The notes: generated by a model from the sequence alone, not told the origin. Shown: positions 37,354 through 47,624, counted from the stretch's first letter. The stretch is DNA of 57,376 nt from Pseudohaliea rubra DSM 19751 (GCF_000764025.1 NZ_KN234762.1:1-57376), one strand, 5' to 3'. Numbers and translations are program-made.

Positions 37354-37782
37354 TCAGGCCGGCCGCTTTATGAGCTTGCGGCGGGAGTGCTCCATGAGCG
37401 CCCAGAGGATGTTACTGGAGCTGACCTGCCCCACCAGCTCGCCGTCTTCGATCACGGGGCGCCGGCGCTGCTTCGTGCGCAGCATATCCTGAGCGACTTC
37501 GACAATGTTGTCTCCGGGCCGGCAGTCATTGATGTCAGCGGTCATCGCCTCATGGACGAAGGACATTTCCGGATCACCGTCGTTATAGATGGCGGCGAGC
37601 ACCGCCTCGATGCAGTCGAGTTCCGAGAGAACACCCACCGGCCGGCCGTGATCGTCGACCACGGTCACCCCGGTGAGCTTGTACTCCACCAGGGTTTCAA
37701 TAGCCTGGACGAGGTTGGCGTCGCGATGGATGGTCAGCGGCTTGCGCCGCATGCAATCGGCAATCTGAGTCGGTTGCGGCAT
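37354..37782 (-). CDS. CBS-domain protein
   Basis: 142 residues consisting of one CBS pair: CBS1 about 8-65 (MRRKPLTIHRDANLVQAIE to VVDDHGRPVGVLSELD) and CBS2 about 78-135 (AMTADINDCRPGDNIVEVAQ to VIEDGELVGQVSSSNIL). CBS pairs bind adenine nucleotides and regulate partner proteins. No catalytic domain is attached, and no partner is evident nearby. Divergent from the SDR gene across 132 bases. Confidence 0.92.
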   Translation of the reverse strand: MPQPTQIADCMRRKPLTIHRDANLVQAIETLVEYKLTGVTVVDDHGRPVGVLSELDCIEAVLAAIYNDGDPEMSFVHEAMTADINDCRPGDNIVEVAQDMLRTKQRRRPVIEDGELVGQVSSSNILWALMEHSRRKLIKRPA

Positions 37783-37914
37783 CGGCTGGTTCCTTGAGCG
37801 CGGTTAGTATCGCGAAGTTACCGCCGCCGCAGCGCCGAGTCCAGCGCGGCACACCGATACCCCGCGACCATGCTATCTTTGCTTCCTGCATTCATTCCGC
37901 CCGGGAACAAAAGT

Positions 37915-38748
37915 ATGAACAAGGGTTTCAACTTCAGCGGCGCAGTGGTATGGATCACCGGCGCCTCCTCGGGAATCGGCGAGGAGCTCGCGCGACAGGC
38001 CGCAGCGAAGGGCGCAAAGCTCGTGCTGTCGGCGCGCCAGGAGGCAGAGCTTGCGCGCGTGCGCGATGCCTGCCTGGCCGACGGCTCCCCCGACGCCCTG
38101 GTGCTTCCCCTCGACATCATCGATTACGACACCATGGCGGCGAAAACCCGGGCGGCCGTCGAACACTTCGGTCGCATTGACCTGCTGGTGAACAATGCCG
38201 GTATCTCCCAGCGTTCCTTCTGCGTGGATACGGACTTTTCCGTCTACCGCCAGATGATGGAGATCAACGTGCTGGGCCAGATTGCCCTTACCCAGGCGGT
38301 GCTTCCGGTCATGCTCGCCCAGGGCAGCGGCCACATCGCGGTTACCTCGAGCGTCGCCGGCAAGGCCGGCGTGCCTCTGCGCACGGGCTACTGCGCCGCC
38401 AAGCACGCGGTGATGGGCTTCTTCGATGCCCTTCGCGCGGAGGTGGCCGCCGACGGCATCGCCGTCACCACGATCACGCCGGGCTTCATTCAGACCAAGG
38501 TCGCCCGCAACGCCCTCACAGCTGATGGTACACCCCTGGGCAGGGACGATGAGGACATTGCCGGGGGCATGCCGGTCGGTGACTGTGTGCGCGCGATCGT
38601 CGCCGGCTTCGAGGCCGGGACGCCGGAAATTGCCATGGGCGGCGAGCTGGAACTGGGACTCCTCACGCTGAAACGGGAAAACCCCGAGCAGGCCTTTGAG
38701 CTACTGGCGCAGCTGGCCGCCGACGCCCGCAGCAAAGCAGCGGACTAG
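37915..38748 (+). CDS. Short-chain dehydrogenase/reductase
   Basis: 277-residue classical SDR. Motifs: TGASSGIG for cofactor binding, NNAGIS, the catalytic Ser in VTSSVAGKAG and Tyr-x-x-x-Lys in YCAAKHA, and TITPGFIQT. It resembles the DHRS7-like SDRs, which act on lipids or aromatic alcohols, but the substrate is not readable. The chosen ATG begins MNKGFNFSG; an extension upstream would be shared with the CBS gene promoter region. Confidence 0.9.
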   Translation: MNKGFNFSGAVVWITGASSGIGEELARQAAAKGAKLVLSARQEAELARVRDACLADGSPDALVLPLDIIDYDTMAAKTRAAVEHFGRIDLLVNNAGISQRSFCVDTDFSVYRQMMEINVLGQIALTQAVLPVMLAQGSGHIAVTSSVAGKAGVPLRTGYCAAKHAVMGFFDALRAEVAADGIAVTTITPGFIQTKVARNALTADGTPLGRDDEDIAGGMPVGDCVRAIVAGFEAGTPEIAMGGELELGLLTLKRENPEQAFELLAQLAADARSKAAD

Positions 38749-38771
38749 GCCGGCTGGCGACGCCGGACGCC

Positions 38772-39452
38772 ATGCGCCCCCGCATCAGCCCGCTTCTGCT
38801 GCTCGTAGCGCTGCTTCTGGGGGGCTGCGGCGGCTACGAATTCAGGAACATCGCCAAGTCCGACATCGATCTGGTCACCGATGAGTTCATTGACGAAACC
38901 CGGGGCCTGATGCAGGAGCTGGCAGAGAAGCTCTACGCCCGCAATCCGGCGGAGCTGCGCAAGGTACCGGGCATGACTGTGGAGCGCCGCCTGCAGCTGC
39001 TCAGAGACACACCGGGGGCGCTGGTGTTTCCGGAGCTGGGCGGGCGCACGGGCATCGTCGCCCTCGAGGTGGTCTTCAACCCGGCTTTCGACGGCGACCG
39101 CGTCTTCGCCCTGGTCGCAGGCCTCGGCGGCATGCTGCGCCAGGCCTACGGCTACAACACGCAGACTTACCTCCTCTCCGAACCGCTGGAGCCCGAGGCC
39201 CTGAGGGCCAGCGCACGCAACATCGAGATCCTGCTCTGGCGCCTGAGGCACACGCGCCATGCCGACGGCCGCCCCTTCCTGGTCACCAGCGAATACCGCG
39301 GCGTCGTGGACAACCTCTCCTTCGAGCGGCTCTTCGGCAAACTCATCGCCCTGCAGGACATGATGGCACGCATCGCCGGGGACGCCGGCGACCGCCGCGT
39401 CACCCGGGCGGTGCACGCGGCGTCGTCGATGTTCATTCCCCTGCCGCTTTAG
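38772..39452 (+). CDS. Hypothetical lipoprotein
   Basis: 226 residues. Signal peptide MRPRISPLLLLVALLLGGCGG with lipobox LGGC (Cys19). The mature part is mostly helical, without cysteines, and has conserved-looking segments such as KSDIDLVTDEFIDET and YGYNTQTYLLSEPLEPEALRASARNIEILLWRL. No family or function is recognised. It starts 23 bases after the SDR stop and is probably on the same transcript. Confidence 0.8.
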   Translation: MRPRISPLLLLVALLLGGCGGYEFRNIAKSDIDLVTDEFIDETRGLMQELAEKLYARNPAELRKVPGMTVERRLQLLRDTPGALVFPELGGRTGIVALEVVFNPAFDGDRVFALVAGLGGMLRQAYGYNTQTYLLSEPLEPEALRASARNIEILLWRLRHTRHADGRPFLVTSEYRGVVDNLSFERLFGKLIALQDMMARIAGDAGDRRVTRAVHAASSMFIPLPL

Positions 39453-39480
39453 TGTCCGGACCCCACCGGCCCGGGTCCGT

Positions 39481-41631
39481 TCAGGCGGCGGCCGGGGTCT
39501 CCGCGGCAGCCCGCTCCCGGGCGATCTGCGGCGCCTCGAAGCGCTCGCCATAGGCAGTCGCCAGTTCCTCACAGCGGGCGACGAAGCGGCCGTAACCGTA
39601 GGTCTTCACGAACTGCAGGAAACCACCGGTCCAGGGCGGCGCGCCGATACCCATGATGGAGCCGATGTTGCCGTCCTCCTCGGAGCGCAGCACGCCCGAT
39701 TCGAGGCACTTCAGCGACTCGATCACCTGGCGGAACAGGAGCCGGTCCTTGACGTCCTGAGCAGGCACACAGACCTCCGGGTTGTAGTAGAGCTCGAGAA
39801 GCTTCGGCCAGATGGCCCGGCTGCCGTCCTCCGCGTACTCGTAGAAGCCGCCGCCGTGGTGCCGGCCGCCGCGGCCGTACTCCTCCACCAGCGTATTGAT
39901 CACGCCGCGGGTCACGGTGCCGTCGCCCCACTTGTCGAGCACACCCATCTCCTCCCAGGTCTGCTGAGCCTTCCGGGTCAGCTCCAGGCTCACCTCGTCG
40001 TAGACCTGCAGCGGGCCGACGGGCATGCCGACGGCCTTGCCCAGGTTGTCGATGGGCACCGGGTGCATGCCCTCGGCGAGGAGCCGCACGCCCTCGTCCA
40101 GGTAGGTGCCGAAGGTGCGCGAGGTGAAGAAGCCGAGGGAGTCGTTGACCACGATCGGCGTCTTGCGAATCTGCTGCGTGTAGTCGAAGGCTTTTGCCAG
40201 CGCCTCGTCGGAGGTCTGCTCGCCCATGATGATTTCCACCAGGGGCATCTTGTCCACCGGCGAGAAGAAGTGGATGCCGATGAAGTTCGCCGGCTTGTCG
40301 CTGGCCTCGGCCAGCTGCGTGATGGGCAGGCTGGAGGTGTTCGAGCCCCAGACGCCGCCCTCGGCGAGGTACTGCTCGCTGCTGCGGGTGATCTCGTGCT
40401 TCAGGGCCATGTTCTCGAACACCGCCTCGATGATGAGGTCGCAGCCGGCGAGGTCCGCGTCCTCGGCCGTGGGCGTGATCAGCGCCAGCACCTCGCTGCG
40501 CTTCTCCGGCGTCATGCGGCCGCGCTCCACGCGCTTGTCGAGGAGCTTTTCGGCGTAGGCCTTGCCCTTCTCGGCGGCCTCGCGAGAGACGTCCTTCAGC
40601 ACGACCTCGATGCCGGCCATGGCGGAGACGTAGGCGATGCCCTGCCCCATCATGCCGGCGCCCAGTACGCCGACCTTCCTGGTGCTGGTCTTCGGCACAC
40701 CGTCGGGGCGGCTGGCGCCGCCGTTCACCTTGTTCAGCCCGAAAAAGAACGTACTGATCATGTTCTTGGCCTGGGGTGTGGTGACCAGGTAAGTCAGACC
40801 ACGGGATTCCACCACCAGCGCGGTTTCGAGGTCGAGGCGGGTCGACTGCACGGCCACGTCAAGGATCTTCTCCGGTGCCGGGAGCAGGCCCCGTGTCTTC
40901 TGCCGCAACATGGCGGTCGCGACCGGGATAAGCTGGGCGACCTTCGGCGAGTTCGCATCGCCGCCGGGAATACGGAAGCCCTTGCGGTCCCAGGGCTGCA
41001 TCGCCGTATCCGGCTTGTCGCGATTGGCAAGGATCCAGGCCTTCGCCGCCGGCACGAGTTCATCCTTCTCGCGCACCAGATCGTGGATCATGCCCTCGTC
41101 CAGGGCCTTGCCCGGGGCGATGCGGGTGCCCTCCAGCAGGTAGGGCAGCGCCTTCTCGAGACCGAGGAGCTTGGTCAGGCGAACGACGCCGCCGCCGCCG
41201 GGCAGCAGGCCCAGAGTGACTTCGGGCAGACCGAGCTGCACGCCCTTATCGTCCCAGGCGATGCGATGATTGCAGGCGAGGCAAAGTTCGAAGCCCCCGC
41301 CAAGGGCCGCGCCGTTGATGGCCGCGACTACCGGCACCGGCAGCCTCTCGAGGCGGCGCAGCTGGTCCTTCACCGTGTCGATACCGCCCTTGAACCGCTC
41401 GACATCCGCCGGCGTCACCGCCAGCAGCTCGTTGAGGTCGCCGCCGGCGAAGAAGACCTTTTTGGCCGACGCAATGACAACGCCGGCCAGGCCCTCTTCC
41501 GCTTCGAGGCGGGCAACGGTCTCGCCCATGGCCTCGCGGTACTCATCGTTCATGGCATTGACCGGCCCGGTCATATCCATGGTGACGGTCACGATACCGT
41601 CGGCGTCCTTGTCGTAGTGGAATACGCTCAT
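39481..41631 (-). CDS. Multifunctional fatty-acid oxidation protein (enoyl-CoA hydratase/3-hydroxyacyl-CoA dehydrogenase), FadB/FadJ type
   Basis: 716 residues. N-terminal crotonase domain (about 1-190) with NGAALGGGFELCLACNHRIA and LGLPEVTLGLLPGGGG, carrying the two catalytic-region glutamates. The 3-hydroxyacyl-CoA dehydrogenase domain follows, with NAD motif GVLGAGMMGQGIAY, EAVFENMALK, and IGIHFFSPVDKMPLVEI. It performs steps two and three of beta-oxidation. It lies 34 bases after the thiolase gene in the same direction, unlike the fadB-first order of E. coli fadBA. FadJ versus FadB cannot be decided by eye. Confidence 0.93.
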   Translation of the reverse strand: MSVFHYDKDADGIVTVTMDMTGPVNAMNDEYREAMGETVARLEAEEGLAGVVIASAKKVFFAGGDLNELLAVTPADVERFKGGIDTVKDQLRRLERLPVPVVAAINGAALGGGFELCLACNHRIAWDDKGVQLGLPEVTLGLLPGGGGVVRLTKLLGLEKALPYLLEGTRIAPGKALDEGMIHDLVREKDELVPAAKAWILANRDKPDTAMQPWDRKGFRIPGGDANSPKVAQLIPVATAMLRQKTRGLLPAPEKILDVAVQSTRLDLETALVVESRGLTYLVTTPQAKNMISTFFFGLNKVNGGASRPDGVPKTSTRKVGVLGAGMMGQGIAYVSAMAGIEVVLKDVSREAAEKGKAYAEKLLDKRVERGRMTPEKRSEVLALITPTAEDADLAGCDLIIEAVFENMALKHEITRSSEQYLAEGGVWGSNTSSLPITQLAEASDKPANFIGIHFFSPVDKMPLVEIIMGEQTSDEALAKAFDYTQQIRKTPIVVNDSLGFFTSRTFGTYLDEGVRLLAEGMHPVPIDNLGKAVGMPVGPLQVYDEVSLELTRKAQQTWEEMGVLDKWGDGTVTRGVINTLVEEYGRGGRHHGGGFYEYAEDGSRAIWPKLLELYYNPEVCVPAQDVKDRLLFRQVIESLKCLESGVLRSEEDGNIGSIMGIGAPPWTGGFLQFVKTYGYGRFVARCEELATAYGERFEAPQIARERAAAETPAAA

Positions 41632-41665
41632 GCTTTGAATCCTTGTCCCGGGTGGCTGGGGTGTG

Positions 41666-42874
41666 TCAGACGCGTTCGATGATGGTGGAAATGCCCATGC
41701 CGCCGCCGACGCAGAGGGACAGCATGGCGCGCTTGAGGTCGCGACGTTCCAGCTCATCGAGCATGATGCTCACCAGCATGGCGCCGGTGGCGCCCAGCGG
41801 GTGACCCATGGCGATGGCGCCGCCGTTGACATTGGTGACACTGTGGTCGATATCGAGGTCGCGCATGTAGCGCAGCGCAACAGAGGCGAAGGCCTCGTTG
41901 ATTTCCCAGAGGTCGATGTCGGCGGCGGTCATGCCTGCTTTCTTCAGGCACTTCTTCGCGGCCGGGCCGGGGCCCGTGAGCATAATCACGGGGTCCGTGG
42001 CGAGGACAGCGGTCGCGACGATGCGTGCCCGCGGCGTAAGGCCCAGGTCCTTACCGGCCTTATCGCTGCCGATGAGCACCGCACTGGCACCGTCGACAAT
42101 GCCCGAGGAATTGCCCGGCGTGTGCACGTGGTCAACGCGATCCAGGGTCGGGTACTTCGCCAGGATAACGTCGTCGAAGCCCATGCCGCCCATCATCCCG
42201 AAGGACGGGTTGAGCTGGGCCAGGGCCTCCAGGGTTGTGCCCGGCTTGATAAAATCATCGCGCTCGAGGATGGTGAGGCCGTTTTCGTCCACCACCGGCA
42301 CCACGGAGCGATCGAACCAGCCGCTGTCCCGGGCGTGGGCGGCGCGGCGCTGCGACTCGACGGCGAAAGCATCGACATCTTCGCGGCGCCAGCCCTCGAG
42401 GGTGGCGATGGTATCGGCACCGATACCCTGGGGCACAAAGCCGGTCTTCGCGGCGAAAGCCGGATCACCGCCCATGGGGCCGCCGTTGGCGCCCATGGGC
42501 ACCCGGGACATGCTCTCAACGCCCCCGGCCACCACCAGGTCCTCCCAGCCGGAGGCCACCTTCTGTGCCGCGATGTTCACGGCTTCAAGCCCCGAGGCAC
42601 AGAAACGGTCGAGCTGGACGCCGGCCACGGACTCATCCCAGTCGGCGTTCATGGCGATCATCTTGGCGATGTCGCTGCCCTGCTCGCCGATGGGCGTGAC
42701 GCAGCCCATGACCACGTCATCGACGTAGGCGGTGTCCAGTTCGTGACGCGCCTGCAGGGCGCGGAGCAGGCCGGCGCCGAGGTCGATGGGCTTGACCTCG
42801 TGCAGCGTGCCACTCGCCTTGCCCTTGCTCCGCGGGGTACGCACGGCGTCGTAAATGTAGGCTTCGTTCGGCAT
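41666..42874 (-). CDS. Acetyl-CoA acetyltransferase/3-ketoacyl-CoA thiolase
   Basis: 402 residues. Acyl-accepting Cys in [12 protein letters not shown], catalytic His in [16 protein letters not shown] and the second Cys in CVGGGMG are all present. The N-terminus [19 protein letters not shown] and the [15 protein letters not shown] segment place it among the degradative FadA/FadI-like thiolases. It works with the downstream FadB/FadJ-type protein. The ATG was chosen by family alignment; a long in-frame extension upstream overlaps the divergent globin gene. Confidence 0.93.
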   Translation of the reverse strand: MPNEAYIYDAVRTPRSKGKASGTLHEVKPIDLGAGLLRALQARHELDTAYVDDVVMGCVTPIGEQGSDIAKMIAMNADWDESVAGVQLDRFCASGLEAVNIAAQKVASGWEDLVVAGGVESMSRVPMGANGGPMGGDPAFAAKTGFVPQGIGADTIATLEGWRREDVDAFAVESQRRAAHARDSGWFDRSVVPVVDENGLTILERDDFIKPGTTLEALAQLNPSFGMMGGMGFDDVILAKYPTLDRVDHVHTPGNSSGIVDGASAVLIGSDKAGKDLGLTPRARIVATAVLATDPVIMLTGPGPAAKKCLKKAGMTAADIDLWEINEAFASVALRYMRDLDIDHSVTNVNGGAIAMGHPLGATGAMLVSIMLDELERRDLKRAMLSLCVGGGMGISTIIERV

Positions 42875-43033
42875 GTTCTCATCCCGTGGGGTCGATACAA
42901 GAGCCTGCATTCTGCCCCCCGCGACGGCGCCGGGACAATGACGCCAGCGCTCCGGTCGATTGACCGAAAGTGACAGCACCGAAACGGACGCCGTGATATC
43001 CTCCCCGCCCGGCCGGCGGCAGGGAATACAGGC

Positions 43034-43462
43034 ATGGGCAACGCGACCATCAACTACGGCGACGTTTTTGACGCCAGCTTTCACCGCATCCTTGGCGACG
43101 GCGCCTTCAACCCCGCTTTCACCACCCGTTTTTACGAGATTTTCCTGGGGCGGGACCCGGCTATCGCCGACCGCTTTTCCAATACGGACATGAGCGCGCA
43201 GAAAACCATGCTGCACGATTCCCTGTTCACACTGGTGGATTTCTACCGCAATCGCGTGCTCACGCCGGAGCTGCGGCGCCTGGCGGCGGTGCACAGCCGC
43301 GCCCAGCACGATATCCCCGCGGACCTCTACACCCGCTGGGTGAACGCCCTGGCGGCGGCGGTAGCGGAATTTGATCCGGCGTACGACGAGGATGTGGGCC
43401 TGGCCTGGCGCCTGGTGCTGAGCCCGGGCATCACCTACATGCGCTACTGCTACGACCGCTGA
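43034..43462 (+). CDS. Globin-like protein
   Basis: 142 residues, all-helical. Globin family features: [25 protein letters not shown] (B-C-D helices with Phe residues), [16 protein letters not shown] (E helix), and the proximal-histidine region [24 protein letters not shown]. It resembles the single-domain haem globins of proteobacteria; oxygen/NO handling or sensing is possible. It lies 159 bases from the divergent thiolase start. Confidence 0.85.
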   Translation: MGNATINYGDVFDASFHRILGDGAFNPAFTTRFYEIFLGRDPAIADRFSNTDMSAQKTMLHDSLFTLVDFYRNRVLTPELRRLAAVHSRAQHDIPADLYTRWVNALAAAVAEFDPAYDEDVGLAWRLVLSPGITYMRYCYDR

Positions 43463-43472
43463 GACGCCTGCC

Positions 43473-44288
43473 ATGGTGCGCTCGCTGCTTGTCGTCCTGC
43501 TCCTTGCCGTCGCGCTACCGGGCGCCGTGCTGGCCGCCCCGCCGGACCACACACCCTGGACGGCCCTCCTCGAGGCCCACGTGCGACCGACCGGCGACGG
43601 TGCGAGCACCGTCGTGGATTACGACGGCTTCGCCCGGGACCGGCTCGCTCTCAACCGCTACCTCGACCGTCTCTCGGCGGTCACGCGGTCGGACTTCGAC
43701 CGCTGGTCCGCCGACGAGCGGCTGGCCTTCCTGATCAACGCCTACAACGGCTACACCATTGTCCTGGTGCTGTCGGGCTGGCCGGACCTCAAATCGATCA
43801 AGGACCTCGGCGGCTGGCTGCGCACACCCTGGGAGAAGCGCTTCTTCCGCCTCCTCGGCGAGCGCCGCTCCCTGGACGATGTAGAGCACGGGCTCATCCG
43901 CGGCAGCGGCCGCTACGGCGAGCCGCGCATACACTTCGCGGTGAACTGCGCGAGCATCGGCTGCCCCGCGCTGCGCCGGGAGGCCTACCTCGGCGACCGG
44001 CTGGAGGAACAGCTGGAAGACCAGGCCCGGCGCTTCCTGGGCGACGAGAGCCGCAACCGGGTCACGGACGACGCCGTGGCCGTCTCGCCGCTATTCAAGT
44101 GGTACCGGGAGGACTTTACCGCCGGCTGGCGCGGCGCCGACAGCCTCGGCGCCTTCCTCGCGCTCTACGCCGACGCCCTCGGCCCGCGCCGCGTTAACCA
44201 CATGGCCCTCGAGGCCGGCGACCTCCCGGTGCGCTTCCTGACCTACGACTGGCGTCTGAACAGCGCCTCTCCCCCGCGCGAACGCTAA
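43473..44288 (+). CDS. Secreted DUF547 protein
   Basis: 271 residues with a signal peptide ([18 protein letters not shown]). DUF547 signatures: [46 protein letters not shown] and the [20 protein letters not shown] segment with its conserved cysteines. The family may be related to papain-like peptidases but activity is unproven. It follows the globin by 10 bases and overlaps the convergent puuD by 4 bases. Confidence 0.9.
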   Translation: MVRSLLVVLLLAVALPGAVLAAPPDHTPWTALLEAHVRPTGDGASTVVDYDGFARDRLALNRYLDRLSAVTRSDFDRWSADERLAFLINAYNGYTIVLVLSGWPDLKSIKDLGGWLRTPWEKRFFRLLGERRSLDDVEHGLIRGSGRYGEPRIHFAVNCASIGCPALRREAYLGDRLEEQLEDQARRFLGDESRNRVTDDAVAVSPLFKWYREDFTAGWRGADSLGAFLALYADALGPRRVNHMALEAGDLPVRFLTYDWRLNSASPPRER

Positions 44289-45466
44289 CGTCCGCGTAGC
44301 CAGTCAAGTAGCGCCGCACGCTCCTCGTCCGCCATACCCGTGACGTTACCCAGCGGCATGTAATTCGTCCCAAGGGAGGTCGCTGCACGGGCTGCCGCCG
44401 CATCGATCGCGGCCAGGGTCTCCAGCTCGAGCCCAAGCGGAGCGGCGGCCATACCGGGCCAGCTGGGCGCCTGCGCGTGGCAGACCGTGCAGTGCGTCTC
44501 CACGAGCGCCAGCGCCTCCTCGTCGGAGAGCCGAGGCCCGGCACTCGCCACCGCCCGGCTGCCGTCCCAGGCCAGCCAGCCGGCCACCGCCAGGAAACCC
44601 GCGAACGCAAGCACGAGGATAGACGGACGCACGATACCCCGGTGTCGCAGGTTGAAGAAGTGGCGGGCGAAGGCCGCCAGCGCGAGCAGCAGAAACAGCA
44701 CCAGCGGCGCGGCGCGGTGGCCGTAGAGCACCGGATAGTGATTGCTGATCATGCACAGCAACACCGGCAGCGTGAAATAGTTGTTGTGCGTCGAGCGCAG
44801 CTTGGCCTGCGCCAGCCCCGCCAGCGGCGGCTCGCCGCCACTTTCCAGGCTGCGCACGAAGGCACGCTGCGCCGGGATGATCCCCAGAAAAACATTGCCG
44901 GCCATAATGGTCCCGAGGAGCATGCCCACGTGCAGGGCCGCGGCCCGTGGGGCGAAGAGTTCAAAGGCCAGCCAGCAGGCACCGGCCGTCAGGGCCACCA
45001 TGAGCCCCGCAAAGAGCGCCAGCCGCCCGCCGGGGGCGCTGCGCAGGAGCATCTCGTACACCACCGCGCCGGCTGCCAGAAACAACAGGCTTGCAAGCAC
45101 CGCCGCCCCCGGGCCGGACACCCAGGTACCCTCGCCCGCCAGCAGTGTGGGCGCCTGAAGGTAGTAGACAAGGCAGAGCAGCAGGAAGCCGGACAGCCAG
45201 GTGGCGTAGGCCTCCCAGTAGAACCAGTGCAGCCGCTCGGGCATCGCCGGCGGCGCCCCCCGGTACTTGCTCACTTCGTAGATGCCGCCGCCGTGGAAGG
45301 ACCAGAGGTCGCCGGCAACGCCGGCCTCAGCCTTGTGCTCCGGTGGTGCCTGCAGGGAATTATCCAGCCAGATGAAGTAGAAACTGGCACCGATCCAGGC
45401 AATGCCGAAGATCAGATGTGCCCAGCGCACCAGCAGCGCCGCGAAATCCCACAGCGTCGCTTCCAC
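44285..45466 (-). CDS. puuD: Urate hydroxylase PuuD with C-terminal cytochrome c domain
   Basis: 393 residues. The N-terminal part has about eight transmembrane helices with family motifs RWAHLIFGIAWIGASFYFIWLD, HGGGIYEVSKYRG and HWFYWEAYATWLSGF. The C-terminal cytochrome c domain (about 305-393) has the haem site CTVCH and distal Met in NYMPLGN. PuuD oxidises urate to 5-hydroxyisourate and passes electrons to the respiratory chain rather than making peroxide like uricase. GTG start, one base after the guaD stop. Last gene of the purine operon. Confidence 0.94.
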   Translation of the reverse strand: MEATLWDFAALLVRWAHLIFGIAWIGASFYFIWLDNSLQAPPEHKAEAGVAGDLWSFHGGGIYEVSKYRGAPPAMPERLHWFYWEAYATWLSGFLLLCLVYYLQAPTLLAGEGTWVSGPGAAVLASLLFLAAGAVVYEMLLRSAPGGRLALFAGLMVALTAGACWLAFELFAPRAAALHVGMLLGTIMAGNVFLGIIPAQRAFVRSLESGGEPPLAGLAQAKLRSTHNNYFTLPVLLCMISNHYPVLYGHRAAPLVLFLLLALAAFARHFFNLRHRGIVRPSILVLAFAGFLAVAGWLAWDGSRAVASAGPRLSDEEALALVETHCTVCHAQAPSWPGMAAAPLGLELETLAAIDAAAARAATSLGTNYMPLGNVTGMADEERAALLDWLRGR

Positions 45467-45467
45467 G

Positions 45468-46790
45468 TCAGTTCCCCACGGCCAGCCGACCGTCGCGCTT
45501 GCGACACTCCCCGGCAACCCAGGTTTCGCGCACCAGGCGGTCGTCACCGAGGATCTGGTAGGCGAACCACTCCTCGGCGATGTCCCGGCAGGCGGCTACG
45601 CGCCCGGCCAGCAGCGGCACGTCCCGGGGGTTCAGGCGCAGGAAATCGGCGTCCGAGCCCGGGGCCAGGGTGCCGATGCGAGCCTCCAGCCCCAGCGCGC
45701 GGGCGTTACCCAGGGTGATCGCGTAGAAAGCCTCCAGCGGCGGCAACGCGTGGCCCCCGAGCTGGCAAACCTTGTAGGCGTCAACGAGGGTGCCGAGCAT
45801 GGACAGGTCCGTGCCGGCGCCGACATCCGACGCAATGGTCACCGGAACCTCCGCAGCGGCGAAGGCCTGCCAGTTGAACAGGCCGCTGCCGAGGAAGAGG
45901 TTCGAGCTGGGGCAGAAGGCAACGGCGGCACCGGTCTCGGCCAGGCGGCGGATCTCGGCGGCCTCCAGGTGCAGGCAGTGAGCGAACACCGAGCGCTCCG
46001 TGCACAGGCCGTGGGCATCGTAGGTGTCGAGGTAGTGCGCCGCCTCGGGGAACAGCTCGCGCACCGCCGCCACCTCCTGGGGGTTCTCGGCCAGATGCGT
46101 CTGCAGGTAGACGCCCGGGTGGTCGCGCAGGAGCTGCCCGGCACCGGCCAGCTGGGCAGGCGATGAGGTGATCGAAAAGCGCGGCGTGACGGCGTAGGCA
46201 AGGCGCCCGCGGCCGTGCCAGCGCTCGATCAGCTCCCGGGACTCGGCGATGCCGCCCACGGCGCTGTCGCGCAGCGCCTCGGGGGCGTTGCGATCCATCA
46301 GTACCTTGCCGGCGATCAGGCAGAGCCTGCGCGCCTCGGCGGCAGCAAAGAGCGCGTCGGTGGCGTGGTGATGGCTGGTGGCATAGACCATGGCGCTGGT
46401 CGTGCCCTGGCAAAGGAGCGCATCGAGAAAGTCCGCCATGGCTACGCGGGCGAAGGCCTCGTCGGCAAAGCGCGCCTCCGCCGGAAACGTGTAGCGCTCA
46501 AGCCATTCGAGAAGCTGCTCACCATGGGAGCCCATGACATCAAGCTGCGGCGCATGCACGTGCGTGTCGACGAAGCCGGGCACCACAAGATCGCCCCCGA
46601 GATCGATACAGCTCGCGAGGTCCAGGCCCTGCAGCTCGGCTGCGCCAGCTGCGGCGAGTGCAGCAATGCGTGCACCTTCAACCACGAGCACGCCGTCCTC
46701 CAGGTACTCCACGCGATAGCCGCCACCACCCTCCGGCAGGCAATGCAGGAAGCGGCCGCGGAATGCCTGCCGCGCCGCCTCAGCTGCCAC
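45468..46790 (-). CDS. guaD: Guanine deaminase
   Basis: 440-residue amidohydrolase converting guanine to xanthine. Zinc ligands: FVDTHVHAPQ, the QTHLAENPQE histidine, SVFAHCLHLE and the Asp in ASDVGAGTDLSML. The VMGSHGEQLLEWLERYTFPAE and CPSSNLFLGSGLF segments are specific to guanine deaminases. GTG start, overlapping the end of uraH by 11 bases. It feeds xanthine to the XdhABC of the same operon. Confidence 0.95.
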   Translation of the reverse strand: MAAEAARQAFRGRFLHCLPEGGGGYRVEYLEDGVLVVEGARIAALAAAGAAELQGLDLASCIDLGGDLVVPGFVDTHVHAPQLDVMGSHGEQLLEWLERYTFPAEARFADEAFARVAMADFLDALLCQGTTSAMVYATSHHHATDALFAAAEARRLCLIAGKVLMDRNAPEALRDSAVGGIAESRELIERWHGRGRLAYAVTPRFSITSSPAQLAGAGQLLRDHPGVYLQTHLAENPQEVAAVRELFPEAAHYLDTYDAHGLCTERSVFAHCLHLEAAEIRRLAETGAAVAFCPSSNLFLGSGLFNWQAFAAAEVPVTIASDVGAGTDLSMLGTLVDAYKVCQLGGHALPPLEAFYAITLGNARALGLEARIGTLAPGSDADFLRLNPRDVPLLAGRVAACRDIAEEWFAYQILGDDRLVRETWVAGECRKRDGRLAVGN

Positions 46791-47115
46791 GGTAGGTGCT
46801 GTAACCGTAGGCCGAGAGCAGCAGCGGGATGTGGTAGTGCTCGGCGCCCTCGATGCGGAAAGCGATGGTCACTTCCGGATAAAGCGTGTCTTCGCCCCGG
46901 GCGGCAAACCAGGCACCGGTCGAAAAGACCAGCCGGTAGACGCCCGGCGCCAGGGTCGCCGCGGCGCTCCAGCGGGCCACGCGGCCGTCGTCGTCGGTGA
47001 CGCCGCTGGCCAGCGCCGCGCCGCTGCCGTCGTAAAGCTGCACAGCAAGGCCCGCCGCGGGCCGGCCCCGGCCGAGGTCGAGCACATGGCTGCTGAGGGT
47101 GGCCGCTTCCGCCAT
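46780..47115 (-). CDS. uraH: 5-hydroxyisourate hydrolase
   Basis: 111-residue transthyretin-like tetramer subunit. It starts with LSSHVLDLGRGRPAAG (active-site His) and ends with the diagnostic YRGS tetrapeptide; the HYHIPLLLSAYGYSTYRGS end is complete. It hydrolyses the product of PuuD to OHCU. There is no signal peptide, so it is cytoplasmic. One-base overlap with uraD. Confidence 0.97.
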   Translation of the reverse strand: MAEAATLSSHVLDLGRGRPAAGLAVQLYDGSGAALASGVTDDDGRVARWSAAATLAPGVYRLVFSTGAWFAARGEDTLYPEVTIAFRIEGAEHYHIPLLLSAYGYSTYRGS

Positions 47116-47624
47116 CAGGGTGTCTCCTTGCTGGCAAGGGCGCCGTCGAGGCGCAGGCGGGTGATCGCCGCCTGCTCCCGGGCTGCGTTGGCAAGCTCCG
47201 TGGCGCGGTCGTTCGGCAGGCGCTCGCGCAGCAGGTCGCGCATGGCCGCTGCCGACTTGCCGCTGGCGCAGACAATAAACATGAAACCGTGCCGGGCCTC
47301 GTACGCGCGGTTCAGGGACAGGAGCTCCGCCAGCACGGGCTCCTCAGCCTCCGCCACCTGCCCCTGCTCCTTCGCCGCCGGGGCAAAGCGATCACGCAGG
47401 GCCGCAAGATCGCCGATGCGCGCATGGCCCAGAAAGGCCTCGAGCATAGCCGCCTCGTTCATACGCTGCCAGTGCCGGGCCGCCGCACGGTACAGCGCCT
47501 CGCGGTCGGCGAAGGGCCGCTCGGCGAGCATCGCCTCCACCCAGGGCGTGCAGTGGCAGGCGTGTACCAGGAGGCGGCGCGCGTCTTCCACCGGCGCCGC
47601 ATTGAACTCGTGAAGGGTCATCAT
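47115..47624 (-). CDS. uraD: OHCU decarboxylase
   Basis: 169-residue helical enzyme making (S)-allantoin from 2-oxo-4-hydroxy-4-carboxy-5-ureidoimidazoline. Motifs: AHARIGDL near the active site (family GHPRIG), and NRAYEARHGFMFIVCASGKSA. Two neighbouring ATGs; the first overlaps the xdhC stop. Completes the urate-to-allantoin path. Confidence 0.95.
   Translation of the reverse strand: MMTLHEFNAAPVEDARRLLVHACHCTPWVEAMLAERPFADREALYRAAARHWQRMNEAAMLEAFLGHARIGDLAALRDRFAPAAKEQGQVAEAEEPVLAELLSLNRAYEARHGFMFIVCASGKSAAAMRDLLRERLPNDRATELANAAREQAAITRLRLDGALASKETP

Noticed and set aside
37173-37373. 66-codon open frame inside the candidate small RNA
   Set aside because: It reads through the terminator hairpin and T-rich run and into the CBS gene, has no ribosome site and no recognisable sequence.
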